From contig BRKX01000009.1 in NCBI GenBank assembly GCA_026008535.1, positions 47,551,001 through 47,615,000 of the forward strand: a stretch of DNA of 64,000 nucleotides. Direction: 5' to 3'. Source of the DNA: Perilla frutescens (lineage: Eukaryota > Streptophyta > Magnoliopsida > Lamiales > Lamiaceae). The notes beneath the pieces were generated by a model. It was not told the DNA's origin, ran no database searches, and saw nothing but the letters and a program-made list of their open reading frames with translations. Numbering within the stretch: position 1 is the first letter of the stretch; the number at the start of each line of letters is the position of its first letter. Of the stretch, positions 23,607 through 34,626 are shown in pieces. The position numbers were made by a program, and so were the translations under genes.

Positions 23607-24405
23607 GGGACACGCACACACACACTCACTCACGTACATATATATATATATAAATACATTGTTTTGACTATGTACACATTTATAAATATATATATATATG
23701 AAGACATGTTTTATTTTCACCGAGAATTTATTCATGATACAAATACATGTTTATTTTAATTATTGCATTCTAGGGTATCATATTAATTAATTAATTATTA
23801 TTTATATTAGGCGGCGCGCGTGGACATAATTAATTTGCCAAGTCAAGGTTAAGGTGGGGATTATATGTTAATGTATTGTTATCTCTTCTATATTTTGGTA
23901 CAAGTTATGTGAAAATGCAGTGCCGAGTCCTCCGGACTATAAAGTACCGAGTCTTCGAGACTATAAAGTACGGAGTCCTTTGGACTATAAAGTACCGAGC
24001 CTAATGGCTGAATCAGAAATACAGATTACAGGATTTGGTCTACGGGCCAAAGATTTTATTCCCATATTTCTTGTTAAATTTATAGTTTTGATAACATAAA
24101 TTTTCCCCACTGAGTTAGAAGAACTCACCCCAAATCTTTTACCCTTTTCAGGAAATAGCTCGGGCGATGTGTGACGGACAAGATGCGATGGCGATGGTCT
24201 ATTAGTTGGATAAATAAAATTCAAAAATAAATTATGAGACATTTGTTTAATTTTCCGTATTTTCCATTTTTTTCTTTTTATGATTAAAACTATGTTGCTT
24301 TATTTATTTCGATGACTTTATTGGGATCCCGATTTTTATGGGAATAATTAATAAAGTTTAGTAACGTTTTCTTTAAATTATGAGTATAATTGTTGGGGCG
24401 TTACA
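22674..24405 (+). repeat. Gypsy 5' LTR
   Basis: 1732 bp. A (TTA)n run is at about 22831-22864, a TATATATA box at 23126-23133, and (TA)n microsatellites at 23455-23700 which create false ORFs on both strands. The hairpin array is at 23926-24051. Ends are TGTAGTGCC and GGGGCGTTACA. Confidence 0.85.
23926..24051 (+). repeat. Tandem hairpin array in the gypsy LTR
   Basis: Four units start exactly 24 bp apart (23926, 23950, 23974, 23998). Each contains a small perfect inverted repeat: AGTCC-TCC-GGACT, AGTCT-TCG-AGACT, AGTCC-TTT-GGACT and AGCC-TAAT-GGCT. The stem changes are compensatory while loops vary. A longer stem, TTTGGTC-TACG-GGCCAAA, follows at 24034-24051. The units are joined by ATAAAGTACCG-like linkers. 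The array lies in the 3' half of the LTR, downstream of the TATA box, so it should be in the transcript. Confidence 0.75.
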
Positions 24406-24407
24406 GT

Positions 24408-24418
24408 TGGTGTCAGAG
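24408..24418 (+). other. Primer-binding site, gypsy element
   Basis: TGGTGTCAGAG sits two bases after the LTR and is one mismatch from the initiator-tRNA-type site TGGTATCAGAG. Confidence 0.7.
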
Positions 24419-24612
24419 AGACACGTTCCTGTATATATATAAAAAAAAATTACACATAAGACATAAGATTTTGACCATCATCGCATCCGCCACATCGTCC
24501 CGAGAAGAGGTAAAAAGTAAAGTTATTATTGATGCATGATTAAAGTTATTGTTGATGCATGATTATGTGAGTTGTTTGTTGTATTATTTTATAGCTGCAA
24601 GTTTTATTATAG

Positions 24613-25089
24613 ATGGTGAGACTAAAGAAAACTGCAAGGATGAGCACAGGGGGGCAACCCCCAGGGCGTATATTAGCTAGTAGGGAGGAAGATCTCAAGG
24701 ACCACTTGATCGGCAAGTTTTTCCATCTGACTTGGGATGACACGGCCCCAGAGATGCAATTGCTAAAGATACAACACCTTTAGAGAAAGATGGAGCAAGC
24801 TGGGTGCGCCGTGAATCCAGCTGAAGTGGTCAAGAAAGTTCATAGAATGATCACCTCTCCCGTTATTGAGTTCTTCGCCTCGGAGGCTAGAGATGATCTT
24901 ACCATGGTGATTCAGACAAGACGGGCAGTACACCACATCATATATTTTGATGCATTCATTGACCGAACCCTGCAATACTGAAAGGGTGAGGTCTATGGTC
25001 GCATACCGAAAGGGATCAGAGTGGGCCGCCAAGAACCTTATGAGAGGGCAAACTTTGCAAAGAGGATGAAAAGAGCTAGTAGTGTTTGA
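24613..25089 (+). pseudogene. Small ORF upstream of gag with histone H3-tail-like N-terminus
   Basis: From ATG 24613 one frame runs 158 codons to TGA 25087-25089, with stops at TAG 24781 and TGA 24979. After the initiator methionine the first 23 residues align without gaps to the histone H3 tail, with 12 identities: R2, K4, T6, A7, R8, S10, T11, G12, G13, P16, L20 and A21. The K9 position is M (codon ATG, one base from AAG); K14 is Q. The rest of the protein is an acidic, helix-like region of no family I recognise, not a histone fold. It lies between the primer site and gag in a different frame from gag, so it is a separate gene. A role in mimicking H3 is inference. Confidence 0.65.
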
Positions 25090-25276
25090 GTGATTTTAGT
25101 AGTTGATTAATTGTTTAGTTTGTTTTTGGCTTGGACCGATATTTGTTTTCTGCAGTACTTTGAGTATCGTACTTTGTCTTTCCATTTCGTATTTGAATGA
25201 TTCTTAAGTAATAAGATAGTTGTTTTGTTTCATTTCTTCTACAATAATTAATGTTATTGCTATCATCAATAGGAAG

Positions 25277-27466
25277 ATGCCTCCAAAAAGAAATGTGAGA
25301 GTGGCTTCAAGTGAGGAGACTGAGTCAAATAACTATGGACCTAGCAATGGAAATGGAAATGGTGGCAACATGGATGGATTCGCACAAAGTCTTATGGATG
25401 CACTTAGGAACGTTTTGCCTCAGCAGAACAATGGAGACCCCCAACCCCAAGGAGGCAGTATCCTAACTCAATTCCGACAGTTGGGACCTCCGAAGCTGAC
25501 AGGAACTGGAGGACCCTTAGCTGCCGAGGAATGGATACGAGAGCTCGAGAGGATCTTCAACTACTTGGGTTGCCCTGATGCACAGAAAGTCACTTGTGCC
25601 GCTTTTCAGTTCACGGAAGATGCCAGCCATTGGTGGGAAGCTGTAACAATTAGCATGAACGAAGAGCAACAGAGGAACCTGACCTGGGCTGCTTTCAAGA
25701 AGTTGTTGTTGGGAAATTATTTCCCGAAAGCTTTCCGCAAGAAAAAGGAGAAAGAATTAATGAACCTGGAGCAAGGCGACATGACCATCCTGGAGTACGA
25801 GCAAAAATTCAACCAATTGGCTCGATATGCTCCACATCTGGTGGACACCGATGAAAAGAAAGCATGGTGTTTTGAAGATGGGCTGCGTCCGGAGATTGGA
25901 GCTCATATATCTGCTCTGAATCTCACCACCTTCTCTGAGACTGTGCAGCGAGCTCGGGCAGTGTCGACCCGATTGAATCTTGACAAAGTTGCTCCAAGAC
26001 CTCCCAGCAATGGAGGAAAGAGGCGTTGGGATGATCAAGGCAACCAGAATAGGGGTAAGAGTTTTCAACCAGAGAAGAGGCCCAGAAACGACAGGCCTGG
26101 TGCCATGGTTGAAAAACCATTATGCACAACCTGCCAGAGACGACATTTTGGGAAGTGTAGGCTTGGAGAAGAAGGGTGCTACCGCTGTCATCAAGTGGGG
26201 CATAAGGCAGTGAATTGTCCTCAGAATTGAAACTTCAACAATAACAACAATAACCGAAGAGGCAATGCCCGTGCCTTTGCGATGAACCAAGATGAAACCA
26301 AGGAAGGACCACAGACGATGTCAGGTATAATATCCATACTCAACCAGACTGCCTTAGTACTTTTTGATTCGGGTGCATCACATTCTTTTGTGGCAAAGAG
26401 ATTTTATGAAAAAGCTAATATAAAGTGTGACGAGGAGGTTGAGCCACTAAGGATTAACATCCCATTGGGGAAATCGATGAAGACAAACCGAGCAGCTAAA
26501 GGAGTCAAAATAGTCATTGAAAAACAGACCTTGGAAGCTGATCTTTTCATCTTGGAAATGAATGACTTCGACGTGATCCTAGGGATGGATTAGCTGAGCC
26601 AGAACTATACAGTGATCAAATGTCGAGATCGAGAGGTGACCTTCCAGCAGCCAGGAGAGAAGCAGTTCTCTTTCAAAGGATCAAAGATGAACAAATCGCC
26701 CAACATAATTTCGGCGATGAAGGCGGTCAAGTTAATGAGAAGAAAGAATTGTCAAGCTTTTCTGGTAAGCGTGACAAGCACATCAGACCAAGAGAGGAAT
26801 TTGGAGGATATTCCCATAGTGAAGGAATATCCTGATGTTTTTCCAGAGGACATTGTTGAACTGCCACCAGACCGTCAGGTGGAATTCTCGATCGACATAA
26901 TTCCAGGTGCAGCGCCTATTTCCAAGGCACCTTATCGAATGGCGCCAAAGGAATTAGAAGAATTGAAGGTCCAAATTCAGGAGTTGCTAGATAAAGGATA
27001 TATTCGTCCTAGCGTGTCACCATGGGGTGCACCGGTATTGTTCGTAAAAAAGAAGGATGGAAGCATGAGGATGTGTATCGACTATCGTGAGTTGAACAAG
27101 CTCATCATCAAGAATAAGTACCCATTGCCGAGGATCGAGGACCTTTTCGATCAATTGAAAGGTACGGGAGTGTTCTCAAAGATCGATTTGAGATCAGGAT
27201 ATCACCAGCTAAAGGTCAAGGAAGGAGACATACCAAAGACGGCATTCCGAACCAGATACGGACATTACGAATTCACCGTAATGCCCTTTGGACTCACCAA
27301 CGCACCGGCAGTGTTCATGGACCTCATGAACAGGGTTTTTCATCAGTACCTGGACCAGTTTGTCATCGTATTCATTGATGACATCCTGGTGTACTCCAAA
27401 GACAAGAAGCAGCATGAGGAGCATCTGAGAATTATTCTGGAAACCTTGCGGAGAGAGAAGCTTTAT
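25277..27466 (+). pseudogene. Gypsy gag-protease-reverse transcriptase, 3'-truncated
   Basis: The start is taken at ATG 25277 (PPKRNVRV); the open frame extends 19 codons upstream without support. Gag shows the WIRELERIF and WWEAV blocks of the plant retrotransposon gag domain (residues ~70-190) and a zinc knuckle CYRCHQVGHKAVNC ending just before TGA 26228. The same frame continues into an aspartic protease (LFDSGASHSF), with TAG 26591 replacing the usual tryptophan after GMD. Reverse transcriptase follows with CIDYRELN, DLRSGYHQ, MPFGLTNAP and the catalytic FIDDIL, and stops being gypsy at ETLRREKLY, about 27466. Integrase and RNase H are absent. Only two stops disrupt the frame, so this insertion is younger than copia I. 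Confidence 0.88.
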
Positions 27467-29522
27467 CATCGTGACAACTGAGTCTCTGAGCAACGTGTTC
27501 GAACTACCCAAGAACGGACTCAAGCTGGAAGATGTTCAAGTAAATTTCCAGGAAGCTTATGACTTCTGGAAAAAGGAAGGAGAGCCTCAACTATATAAGA
27601 GCAATCATCTCATATCAAAATTTCAAGATGAGTTTCAGGTGCTAACTGCCATTGTCTCAAAGATAATGGTAGGAACAACTGGCAGCCAATCTGAAATGCC
27701 AGCGACAAAGTACAAAATCTGTGCCGCCATCTACAACCGAATGGAGATCAACTGGGCACAATACTTCTTTGAACAACTGAAGAGGTACGTTGATATCATT
27801 GAGAGAAGTTGGGATGGTGAGAAATTCCCTCAACGAATTGGATATATCAGTCGGGTCAGCATCATTCTGGAGAAGCAGTTTCCATGGATGGCTGAGGAGA
27901 AAGAGTTCAAAACAATAGTCAGTAATGACTTCATCTCAAAACCTCTCAAAATTGTAGAGATTGACCCTGAACAAACTGACCAGTCAAAGAGAAAGAAGCC
28001 TGCAGCTGAAGGCAAGGGAAAAAAGCCACTTACTGATGACTTTGATGATGACACTCCCATAGCTCAGAGATTCAGGCAACAAAGCTTAGTTGCCACCAGA
28101 ACTGATATCATCGGGCAATCAGCTAGGCGAGCAGCTGTCAGATCAGCTTCAAAGAAGAATCAAGCCGGCCAATCAAAAAGGAGAAGAATCTTACTTTCTC
28201 AATCCAGAAGGAGAAAGGAATCAAGTCCTATACAAGATCCAACCATCCCACCAAATTTAACTGTTGAAGATACAGCTCCATGCGAAAATCCAGAAGATAT
28301 CATCCCTACAAGAGGGATTCCTCACAATGGAGCTGGAGCCGATTATTTCCAAATGACATGCCCACCAATGGCTCAAGTTGAAGGAAACATAAGAGCCTAC
28401 TCATAAGGAGAGTCCGTAAAAAAATGGGCTGATGGAACCACACAAAAGCACATGGCTCAACACTATGCCCAGGAGCTAACTAGCCATGAGGAGCTCTTCC
28501 ATATGTTAACCAGGTACATCTACTAGTTTTTATGGAGACATGTATACCAATCAGAGCAGTTTCTCTCATTGCTCGCATTCCATGGAATGAGCTTCTAGAG
28601 GCGAGAAGAAGAATGGAGCCTATGGTGGACGGACAGTGAGAATGCCAGTATCACTAAGGGCAAACATCTTATGAGGCAGCTACAGCTGAGGAAAGAGTGC
28701 ACAAACCCAGCTGAAGGATTGATGAAAGACGTGTTTGATGAACTGTGCAAGATTCACGGCTTAACGCTGCCAGTCATCACTACAGAAATAGAACAAGAAA
28801 GATGGTCGCACCCCCATATTCAACATAAATGGCTATTCAATCAGTTGATGAAGAAATCAAAAAGACATCAGTCTGGACAACCATCAACTGCCATGAGTGA
28901 TCATACCTTCAACCCAGTGGATGACATCATTGATGAGGTGATAAGAGAACTTCACTCTGAAAAATCCCCTCACAAAGCTGAAGTTGAAATCAATGTCATC
29001 CCTGAAGAATCAGATGAATCAGCTGAGAAGACTCATCAGCTTGAAAAGGTAACTGAGCCCCAAACTGCTACCTCAAAAGACCCAACTGTCGAAGAAGGAA
29101 TCACTTCACCTATTTCTCCAGCTGATCAAGAGCCAGCTCATTCAGACAAGTCAGCTGATCAGTCAGGTCAAAGAAATGATCAACTTGACTATCAAACAAG
29201 TGTAGAAGCAGATGAAATTTCCCACACAGTTTCGTGCAAGGAACTTTTTGGAACTGAAGAAGGAGAGGAAGCTGACTCTAAAGTAGTCCAGTTCGATGCT
29301 CAGCCGAGCAATTCCACAGTCCAGCTCCCTCCACATTATGTGAAACTGATCGAAACCCTGCAGCAATAGGTTAAACTATATACTGAGCAGATAAAGCAGC
29401 TGGAAGCCCAACAGAGACTCCAGTTAGTTGAAACTGAGTCGGCAAGCAGCGATGAGGATGAAGAAGATAACAGCTCAGAACCGCTGGCCAAGAGGAGAAA
29501 AACTGATCACAAGAAGGACTGA

Positions 29523-29891
29523 GTGGCTGATCAAATTAAATATGATTAAGAAAGCCCTAAGTTTACTTCTTGTTAATCAGTTGTAATTATCTTTTGATCC
29601 ATATTTATAAAATTTAATCTTTTTGATTTCAAATAAATGTCAAGCCTTACATTTATTTTGAAATTTTGACTGTTGCAAAACAATGACACGTGTCAAGGTC
29701 ATTAATTGCCAACGATCAAAAGAAATCAGAGGCTAGTACCATTTCAACCATCATATCTATGAGCCTGTCCTAACATTCATAAAAAGGCCTCTCTCTCTCA
29801 AGCCTCTCAAAAAGCCTCCTTCTTCTAAAATCTCAAAACCTCTCTCTCCCAAAAGATCTTGAATTTTCCAAAATTTCAGCCAACCTCAAAG
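29523..29891 (+). promoter_or_regulatory. Promoter-like region of extra ORF B
   Basis: The 12-bp palindrome TGACACGTGTCA lies at 29684-29695, matching the core found before ORF A. CATAAAAAGG at about 29779 may serve as a TATA box, and a CT-rich leader (29790-29860) runs to ATG 29892. Confidence 0.5.
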
Positions 29892-31757
29892 ATGGCCGAA
29901 TTATCCAGATCTTCAAATTCCTTCAAGGAATAACTTATGAGAGATAAATTCCTTGATAGGAAGAAATTTCAATTGATTCTAGATGAATCGAACAATCCAA
30001 CCCTTCTGTCAAATCTTCACAAAATAAGAGTTCTTCACTACCTAGAAACACCACCAAAATTCTTTAGACAAAACTTGGTGAGTGAATTTTTACTTCAAGC
30101 AAAATTATCTGCAGATGGGAAGATGATATCCTCAGTGATTCAAGGAAGGATGTTACACATCAATGAGAAAACAGTTGCTGAAGTGTTCCAACTTCCACAA
30201 GAAGGCTCATCCGTTCAAGATCTTAAGGAATCTGCAAAGTCACACTAGAAAGAATCGAAAGCTTCAACCTGCAACAAGCAATTCAGTTTTAACACCGCTA
30301 AAACTGACCTCAAGCCCGAGTATGGAGTTCTACTTGACATAACGAACAAGATGATGTTCGGGGTAATTGGAAGCCTAAGCCAACTCACCCAAGAGAGATA
30401 CAAGGTCATGATTCACCTTGCTGAAGGGAGACAAACAAACTGGGCAGAATTTGTCTTTCAACAATTCAAGCATAAAGTCATCAAGGCTACAGACTCAAAG
30501 ACATCTGGCAAATTTGAGTCCAAGGTAGGACTTGTTCTAAGGATGAGCAAGATGCTTGAAGATCTGCTGAAACTTCCAAGTGATGAATCACTACCGGTTC
30601 TAATCTCCGACTGGATCCCCAAGAAAGGAACTGCTCATCTTCAGTCACTGAAGAAAGAGAGAAGAGGCATGGCCAAGATGAGCAACCAAAGTTCGAGCAA
30701 CTCAACTGCCAATGCCGTTCACTCTCCAAAATTAAAGAATGGATCACCAGTTGATTTCCAGGTTTGCTCTGATCCAGATGAGCTTACTCCATTCGTTGGA
30801 ATCCCCCATCCAAACTATGGAGCAGACTACTTCAGAGGCACATGTCCTCCAATCCAGCTGACTGAAGAGAATATTCGCATTTTCTATAGTGGTGAATATG
30901 CAGTCAAAGGTGCACAAAAGGAAGTGACTAGTCTCCTTCTCACTCACTTTACTTTTGTTGCCCAACGTGACCAAGAATTGTTCAAACAACTCCACCGGTA
31001 CTTCTATTGGTACAACTGGAGACATTCTATGTCCATCCAGTCTCATTTTCTTCTAACTGCCTTTCGTGGCATGAGTTACTGGCAACGAGAAGAAACTTGG
31101 AGTATCAAATGGATAGGTTCATCAAATCCATTTCCGTCAACCATTGTGCAAGTTCAGCACATCATGAACCACCGGCTTGTTAACAAGATTCCAGCAACCG
31201 CCCTACTAGCAGATATCAAGACCAACATCATGCCTTGAGCAGTTGGGACTGCAGTTCAACCAGTCAACTGCCCAACTCGCTCGCTTTGTCGACAACTGAA
31301 CTTTGATAATTTATCAAGTCAGTCAGCTGAGCCATCACGACAAACTCCACCTATCGTCAAAAGGAGAGAACCTCATCTCTCACATGCTAAATCCATGGCT
31401 TCTCAGAAGAATCCAAAGCGTACTAATGAGAGCGATAGTGATGATGAAGACACTGCCACATCACCAAGTCTCTTATCCAAGAGCTATGTGCCTCCACTGC
31501 TCACCTCTGGCTTAAAAGGCATGCAACTGCCCATGAAAAGCGATCAATTTGGGTCACCGCCAAAGGGAATTTCACACTCCCTTAGTCAAAGGATGAAAAG
31601 CTAGTCAGTCGATATACAGCTTCACCTTCGCCAAGCTCACAGAACAGCAAAGCCTAAACTGTCAATGCACAAAGCTACATCCAAAGGAAGCAGTGCTGCC
31701 AGTCCAGCTAGGCCTTTCAAGAAGCGGAAGATGTCTACAGAAAAGCCAGGCAACTGA
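29892..31757 (+). pseudogene. Copia I extra ORF B (second of three)
   Basis: One frame runs from ATG 29892 to TGA 31755-31757, with stops at 29931, 30246, 31236 and about 31602. It has the N-terminal folded part with FRQNLVSEFLLQ and LHINEKTVAEVFQLP, then WAEFVFQQFKHKV, then FVGIPHPNYGADYFRGTCPP, then LFKQLHRYFYWYNWRH and FRGMSYWQREETWSIKW. Matching segments appear in the same order in ORFs A and C, so the three are tandem paralogues. The tail after 31236 is Ser/Lys-rich with DSDDED and a KKRKM cluster. The N-terminal part resembles, at the level of pattern only, the domain found in plant transposon proteins after LVREFYANL-type motifs. Function is unknown. Confidence 0.75.
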
Positions 31758-32437
31758 TCAAGCAAACTGATTAATTCAGTTCAGTTGCAGCTTCAACTGC
31801 AGCCAACTCATCAGCGACAACTGCGAATCAAGACTCAACTGACCAACCAACCACCGAACAATCAATCAGTTGGACTGTATCCCAACTGAATACAGATAAG
31901 TTTTTAAATTTCTCAAAGCTTATCTTAATTACATTGTTACCGTTTGGATTATGAAATTTCTTATATTATATTTCAACAGTTACAATTTGAAAATAGGGTT
32001 CTATCTCACAAGTTGTCATTAGTATTTCTACATGGATGTTAAAACAATTCTTCAGCAGGAGAAAGCAAATATAATTTTTTAATGAGCTATAAATAGAAAG
32101 ATCTGCAGAAAATATTTCGCTATTTATGGCAACTACCCCATTTTCAAAATCACTATATCTCAGCCATAAGATCATAAAGTTACTTAACCATTGAACGGCC
32201 GAGATGCAAGCATCATTAATTTAGCTAATCAACCATCAAATCGGATCGCTGATCAGCTAAGAAAAGCAATCGAGTGCCCTCGATTCCTGCATGCAAAGAT
32301 GCATAAATATGTGCAAAGAGATGAAGGCTCCGATCATCTGAAACTCTCTTTCTCTCTCTTGCTCGATCATTTGTTAATCTTCTCTCTCTCTTTAAAAACT
32401 CTTGATATCTAAACTAAGAGAGCATCTTTTTGCAGAA
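31758..32437 (+). promoter_or_regulatory. Promoter-like region of extra ORF C
   Basis: CTATAAATAG at 32087-32096 is a near-ideal plant TATA box. A CT-rich leader at 32345-32395 precedes ATG 32438. TTGTTACCGTTTG near 31937 resembles ATGTTACCGTTG upstream of ORF A (22304). No coding content is seen. Confidence 0.5.
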
Positions 32438-33981
32438 ATGAAGCCCCCATTTCACATGGTGGATATTAAAGCTCTTAAGCGCAAGATAAGAAAGGACAAG
32501 TATCTAAATCTAGAGATGCTCAATGCATGTCTCGGCCCGGATGTCTTTCAAAAGATTTATCGACTGGTTTGCTACCCTTCTTGACACTCCTACCGGTCAA
32601 GAACATACCTGCTTATGTTGCCGAGTTCTACTACAACGCAACCATCACCGGTGACAACATCATCTCCACTGTCAAGAATCAGGTGATCATGGTAACAAAA
32701 GATACGATGATGTCCACTCTTCACCTCCCCGGCAAAGGCCCAGACGTGATGGACCTAAACCTGCTATGCAAATACGCGCTATGGGATACCTAGAAGCTTC
32801 CTCACGTGCACCACAATGACAGTTCGCACATACTAAAGGAGAGCATGCCAAGTGATATCATCCAACTCTTGGATATCACCGGCCATATCCTACATGGCAA
32901 CTTCGAGATAGTCCATCTCTCCGAGCTCAAAGCCCATCTCATAGCCGCCCTATACTTTGGATGTCAAGCCGACTGGGCCTCTTTCATCCTTACTCAACTG
33001 AGAGCTAATGTAGAGCGCGCGGCATATGATCCGTCAACTGGCTCATTCCGAGAAAAGGTCGGGTTTATGAATCGCATAAGCCATATCATTCAAAGCCAGT
33101 TTGATGAGATCATACCAACTGGCGAACTACTCGGAAGAAGGGACATGCTCCTAACTATCTACTGCCATCAGATCCCGAAGCGTTCACATCCACAAGGGCC
33201 TTCCAACTCAGATCGAGGAAAGGCACCTTTGGAGGCCCTCGTCAGCTCCTCTGATGAAAGAGAGCTGATGCTGGAGAGCGAACCTCTTTCAAGGCTGAGT
33301 GATCAACCTACAATATCAACCAGCTCCCAACCTCTATAGTCAGTCCAACGTGACTCCATTGAGGTTGACTTTGAAGCAGTTCTAGACCACCAGCTCAGAA
33401 ACTGCTTCGGTCTCATTGAGGACACTGACTCCTCCCTATTTGAGCAACTCCGACGGTACCTGCAGTACCACATATGGCATTTCCAATTGGATGAGTCAAC
33501 AATGTTCCACCTCATCCATACCCGTGGTCCCTCTTTCTGGATCAGTGAAGGAACATGGAGTCGAAACTGGATGAATCATCCACTCTCCACACCACGAACG
33601 CTCTCGGAGATAATGGACTCGATGATCACATGAGTCCAGCTCAGTATACCAGCCGATGCTCCTCTTTCCGACAATAAACCAGCCAACTCCTCATGCACAC
33701 CTTTCGTTGATGATCCACCCCTTCCTTCAACTAATGAGATCTTCAACAACTTGGCCTCAATGAACTTCAGAGAGCAAGACATCTATGCTCAAGGTCAGTT
33801 CATGACAACTAAAGATGCGTATGCATGGCTTTCCTCACCCATGCAAATTCCTTCAGTTCCCTCAGCTCATGATGACAATTTGGCAACCGCCTTCATCCTT
33901 CTGCCAAATTTGTCAATACCATCATGCGATCCACTTCACCTATTGGATGATTCCAAAAAAGGGGGAAGATGGACATTATGA
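32438..33981 (+). pseudogene. Copia I extra ORF C (third of three)
   Basis: ATG 32438 opens a frame that ends at TGA 32582; a frameshift in 32527-32584 carries the homology into the next frame, which runs to TGA 33979-33981 with stops at 32791, 33337 and about 33631. Blocks in order: VAEFYYNATITGDNIISTV and TLHLPGKGPDVMDL, matching ORF B FLLQ/LPQEGSSVQDL; WASFILTQLRANVERAAYD with EKVGFMNRISHII; LFEQLRRYLQYHIWHF; and FWISEGTWSRNW. It is the most diverged of the three. The C-terminal part has extra sequence not matched in A or B. Purine runs right after its end (AAAAAAGGGGGAAG at 33955, AGGGGGAAGATCAG at 34032) look like extra polypurine tracts. Confidence 0.7.
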
Positions 33982-34626
33982 TGATGGATGCATGACTCTT
34001 TGGGATCAGATTTAAAGATAAATTCATCATGAGGGGGAAGATCAGCTTCAGGGAAAAGCATGGAAACTACAAGGAGTCCAAGAAAGAGGAGAATTGAGCA
34101 GAAAGAAAAGGAGCAATTGGAGCAATTTTCAGGAAGTAGATTAATAGTTTTACCTACTCTTGAAAATATAGTATGCTTTAAAGTTAATATATAATTCAAG
34201 TTTTAATCATACTCATACTTCAAGTTTATCATGGTTATAATAATCATGCTCTGATACTTCATGGTCTAACACTTCAAGTATGAATGCCTTGAAATGCTCT
34301 GATACTTCAGTTTGAATGCTTTAAACACTTGAATGAAAAATGCTCTAAACTGGAATGAAAGCATACCCAAAATGAATGAATGCTCTGAAATTTGAAGTCT
34401 AATTGCTTCAATGCTTGAATTTCATGCATATCTTAAATGCTTTGATACTTGAATAATAATATGAATGACAAATGCTCTGATGTTTGAATGAAAATCATAA
34501 ATCAAATTTTCTCTCAAACTTGCTCTGAACTTGTTATGATTTTAAGAATCTACTTAAACATTTGCTACATTTGTAGTTTTTCCATCATCATCAACAAAGT
34601 TTTGACATCATCAAAAAGGGAGAAAT
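33982..34626 (+). other. Copia I 3' non-coding tail and polypurine tract
   Basis: AAAAAGGGAGAAAT at 34613-34626 abuts the 3' LTR. The preceding ~450 bp repeat words such as GAATGCTCTGATACTT. Several polypurine-like tracts before the 3' LTR are a known Sirevirus trait. Confidence 0.7.

Larger units (their letters stand above)
22674..27466 (+). mobile_element. Ty3/gypsy element (Tekay-like), 3'-truncated, nested in copia I
   Basis: It has a complete 5' LTR, a primer site, a small ORF with a histone H3-like start, and gag-pol cut off inside the reverse transcriptase. The sequence after CTTTAT at about 27466 returns to copia I ORF A. RNase H, the rest of pol and the 3' LTR are gone. The left target sequence would be TTCTG (22669-22673); its partner was lost in the deletion. 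The LTR ends (TGTAGTGCC...GGGGCGTTACA) and the gag/RT sequence suggest the Tekay/Del side of chromovirus-like gypsy elements, but without the integrase C-terminus this stays tentative. Confidence 0.85.
22606..29522 (+). pseudogene. Copia I extra ORF A (first of three), split by a gypsy element
   Basis: ATG 22606 opens 22 codons, and the gypsy element then interrupts at 22674. The ORF resumes at about 27467 in frame (phase of 27471) and runs to TGA 29520-29522, with stops at 28404, 28524, 28596 and 29367. Two of these replace tryptophans that are present in ORF B. Compared with ORF B, roughly 80 residues of the N-terminal domain are missing, so the deletion that cut the gypsy element also removed ORF A sequence. 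Shared blocks are a helical WAQYFFEQLKRYV segment, a basic nuclear-like linker (KSKRRRIL type), TRGIPHNGAGADYFQMTCPP, and LFHMLTRY...FLWRH. The C-terminal tail is acidic and ends in a KRRK basic cluster. Function is unknown; a nuclear location is inferred. Confidence 0.75.

Noticed and set aside
23433..23735. ORFs on both strands in 23433-23735
   Set aside because: Translations of (TA)n and (CA)n microsatellites (YIYIY repeats).
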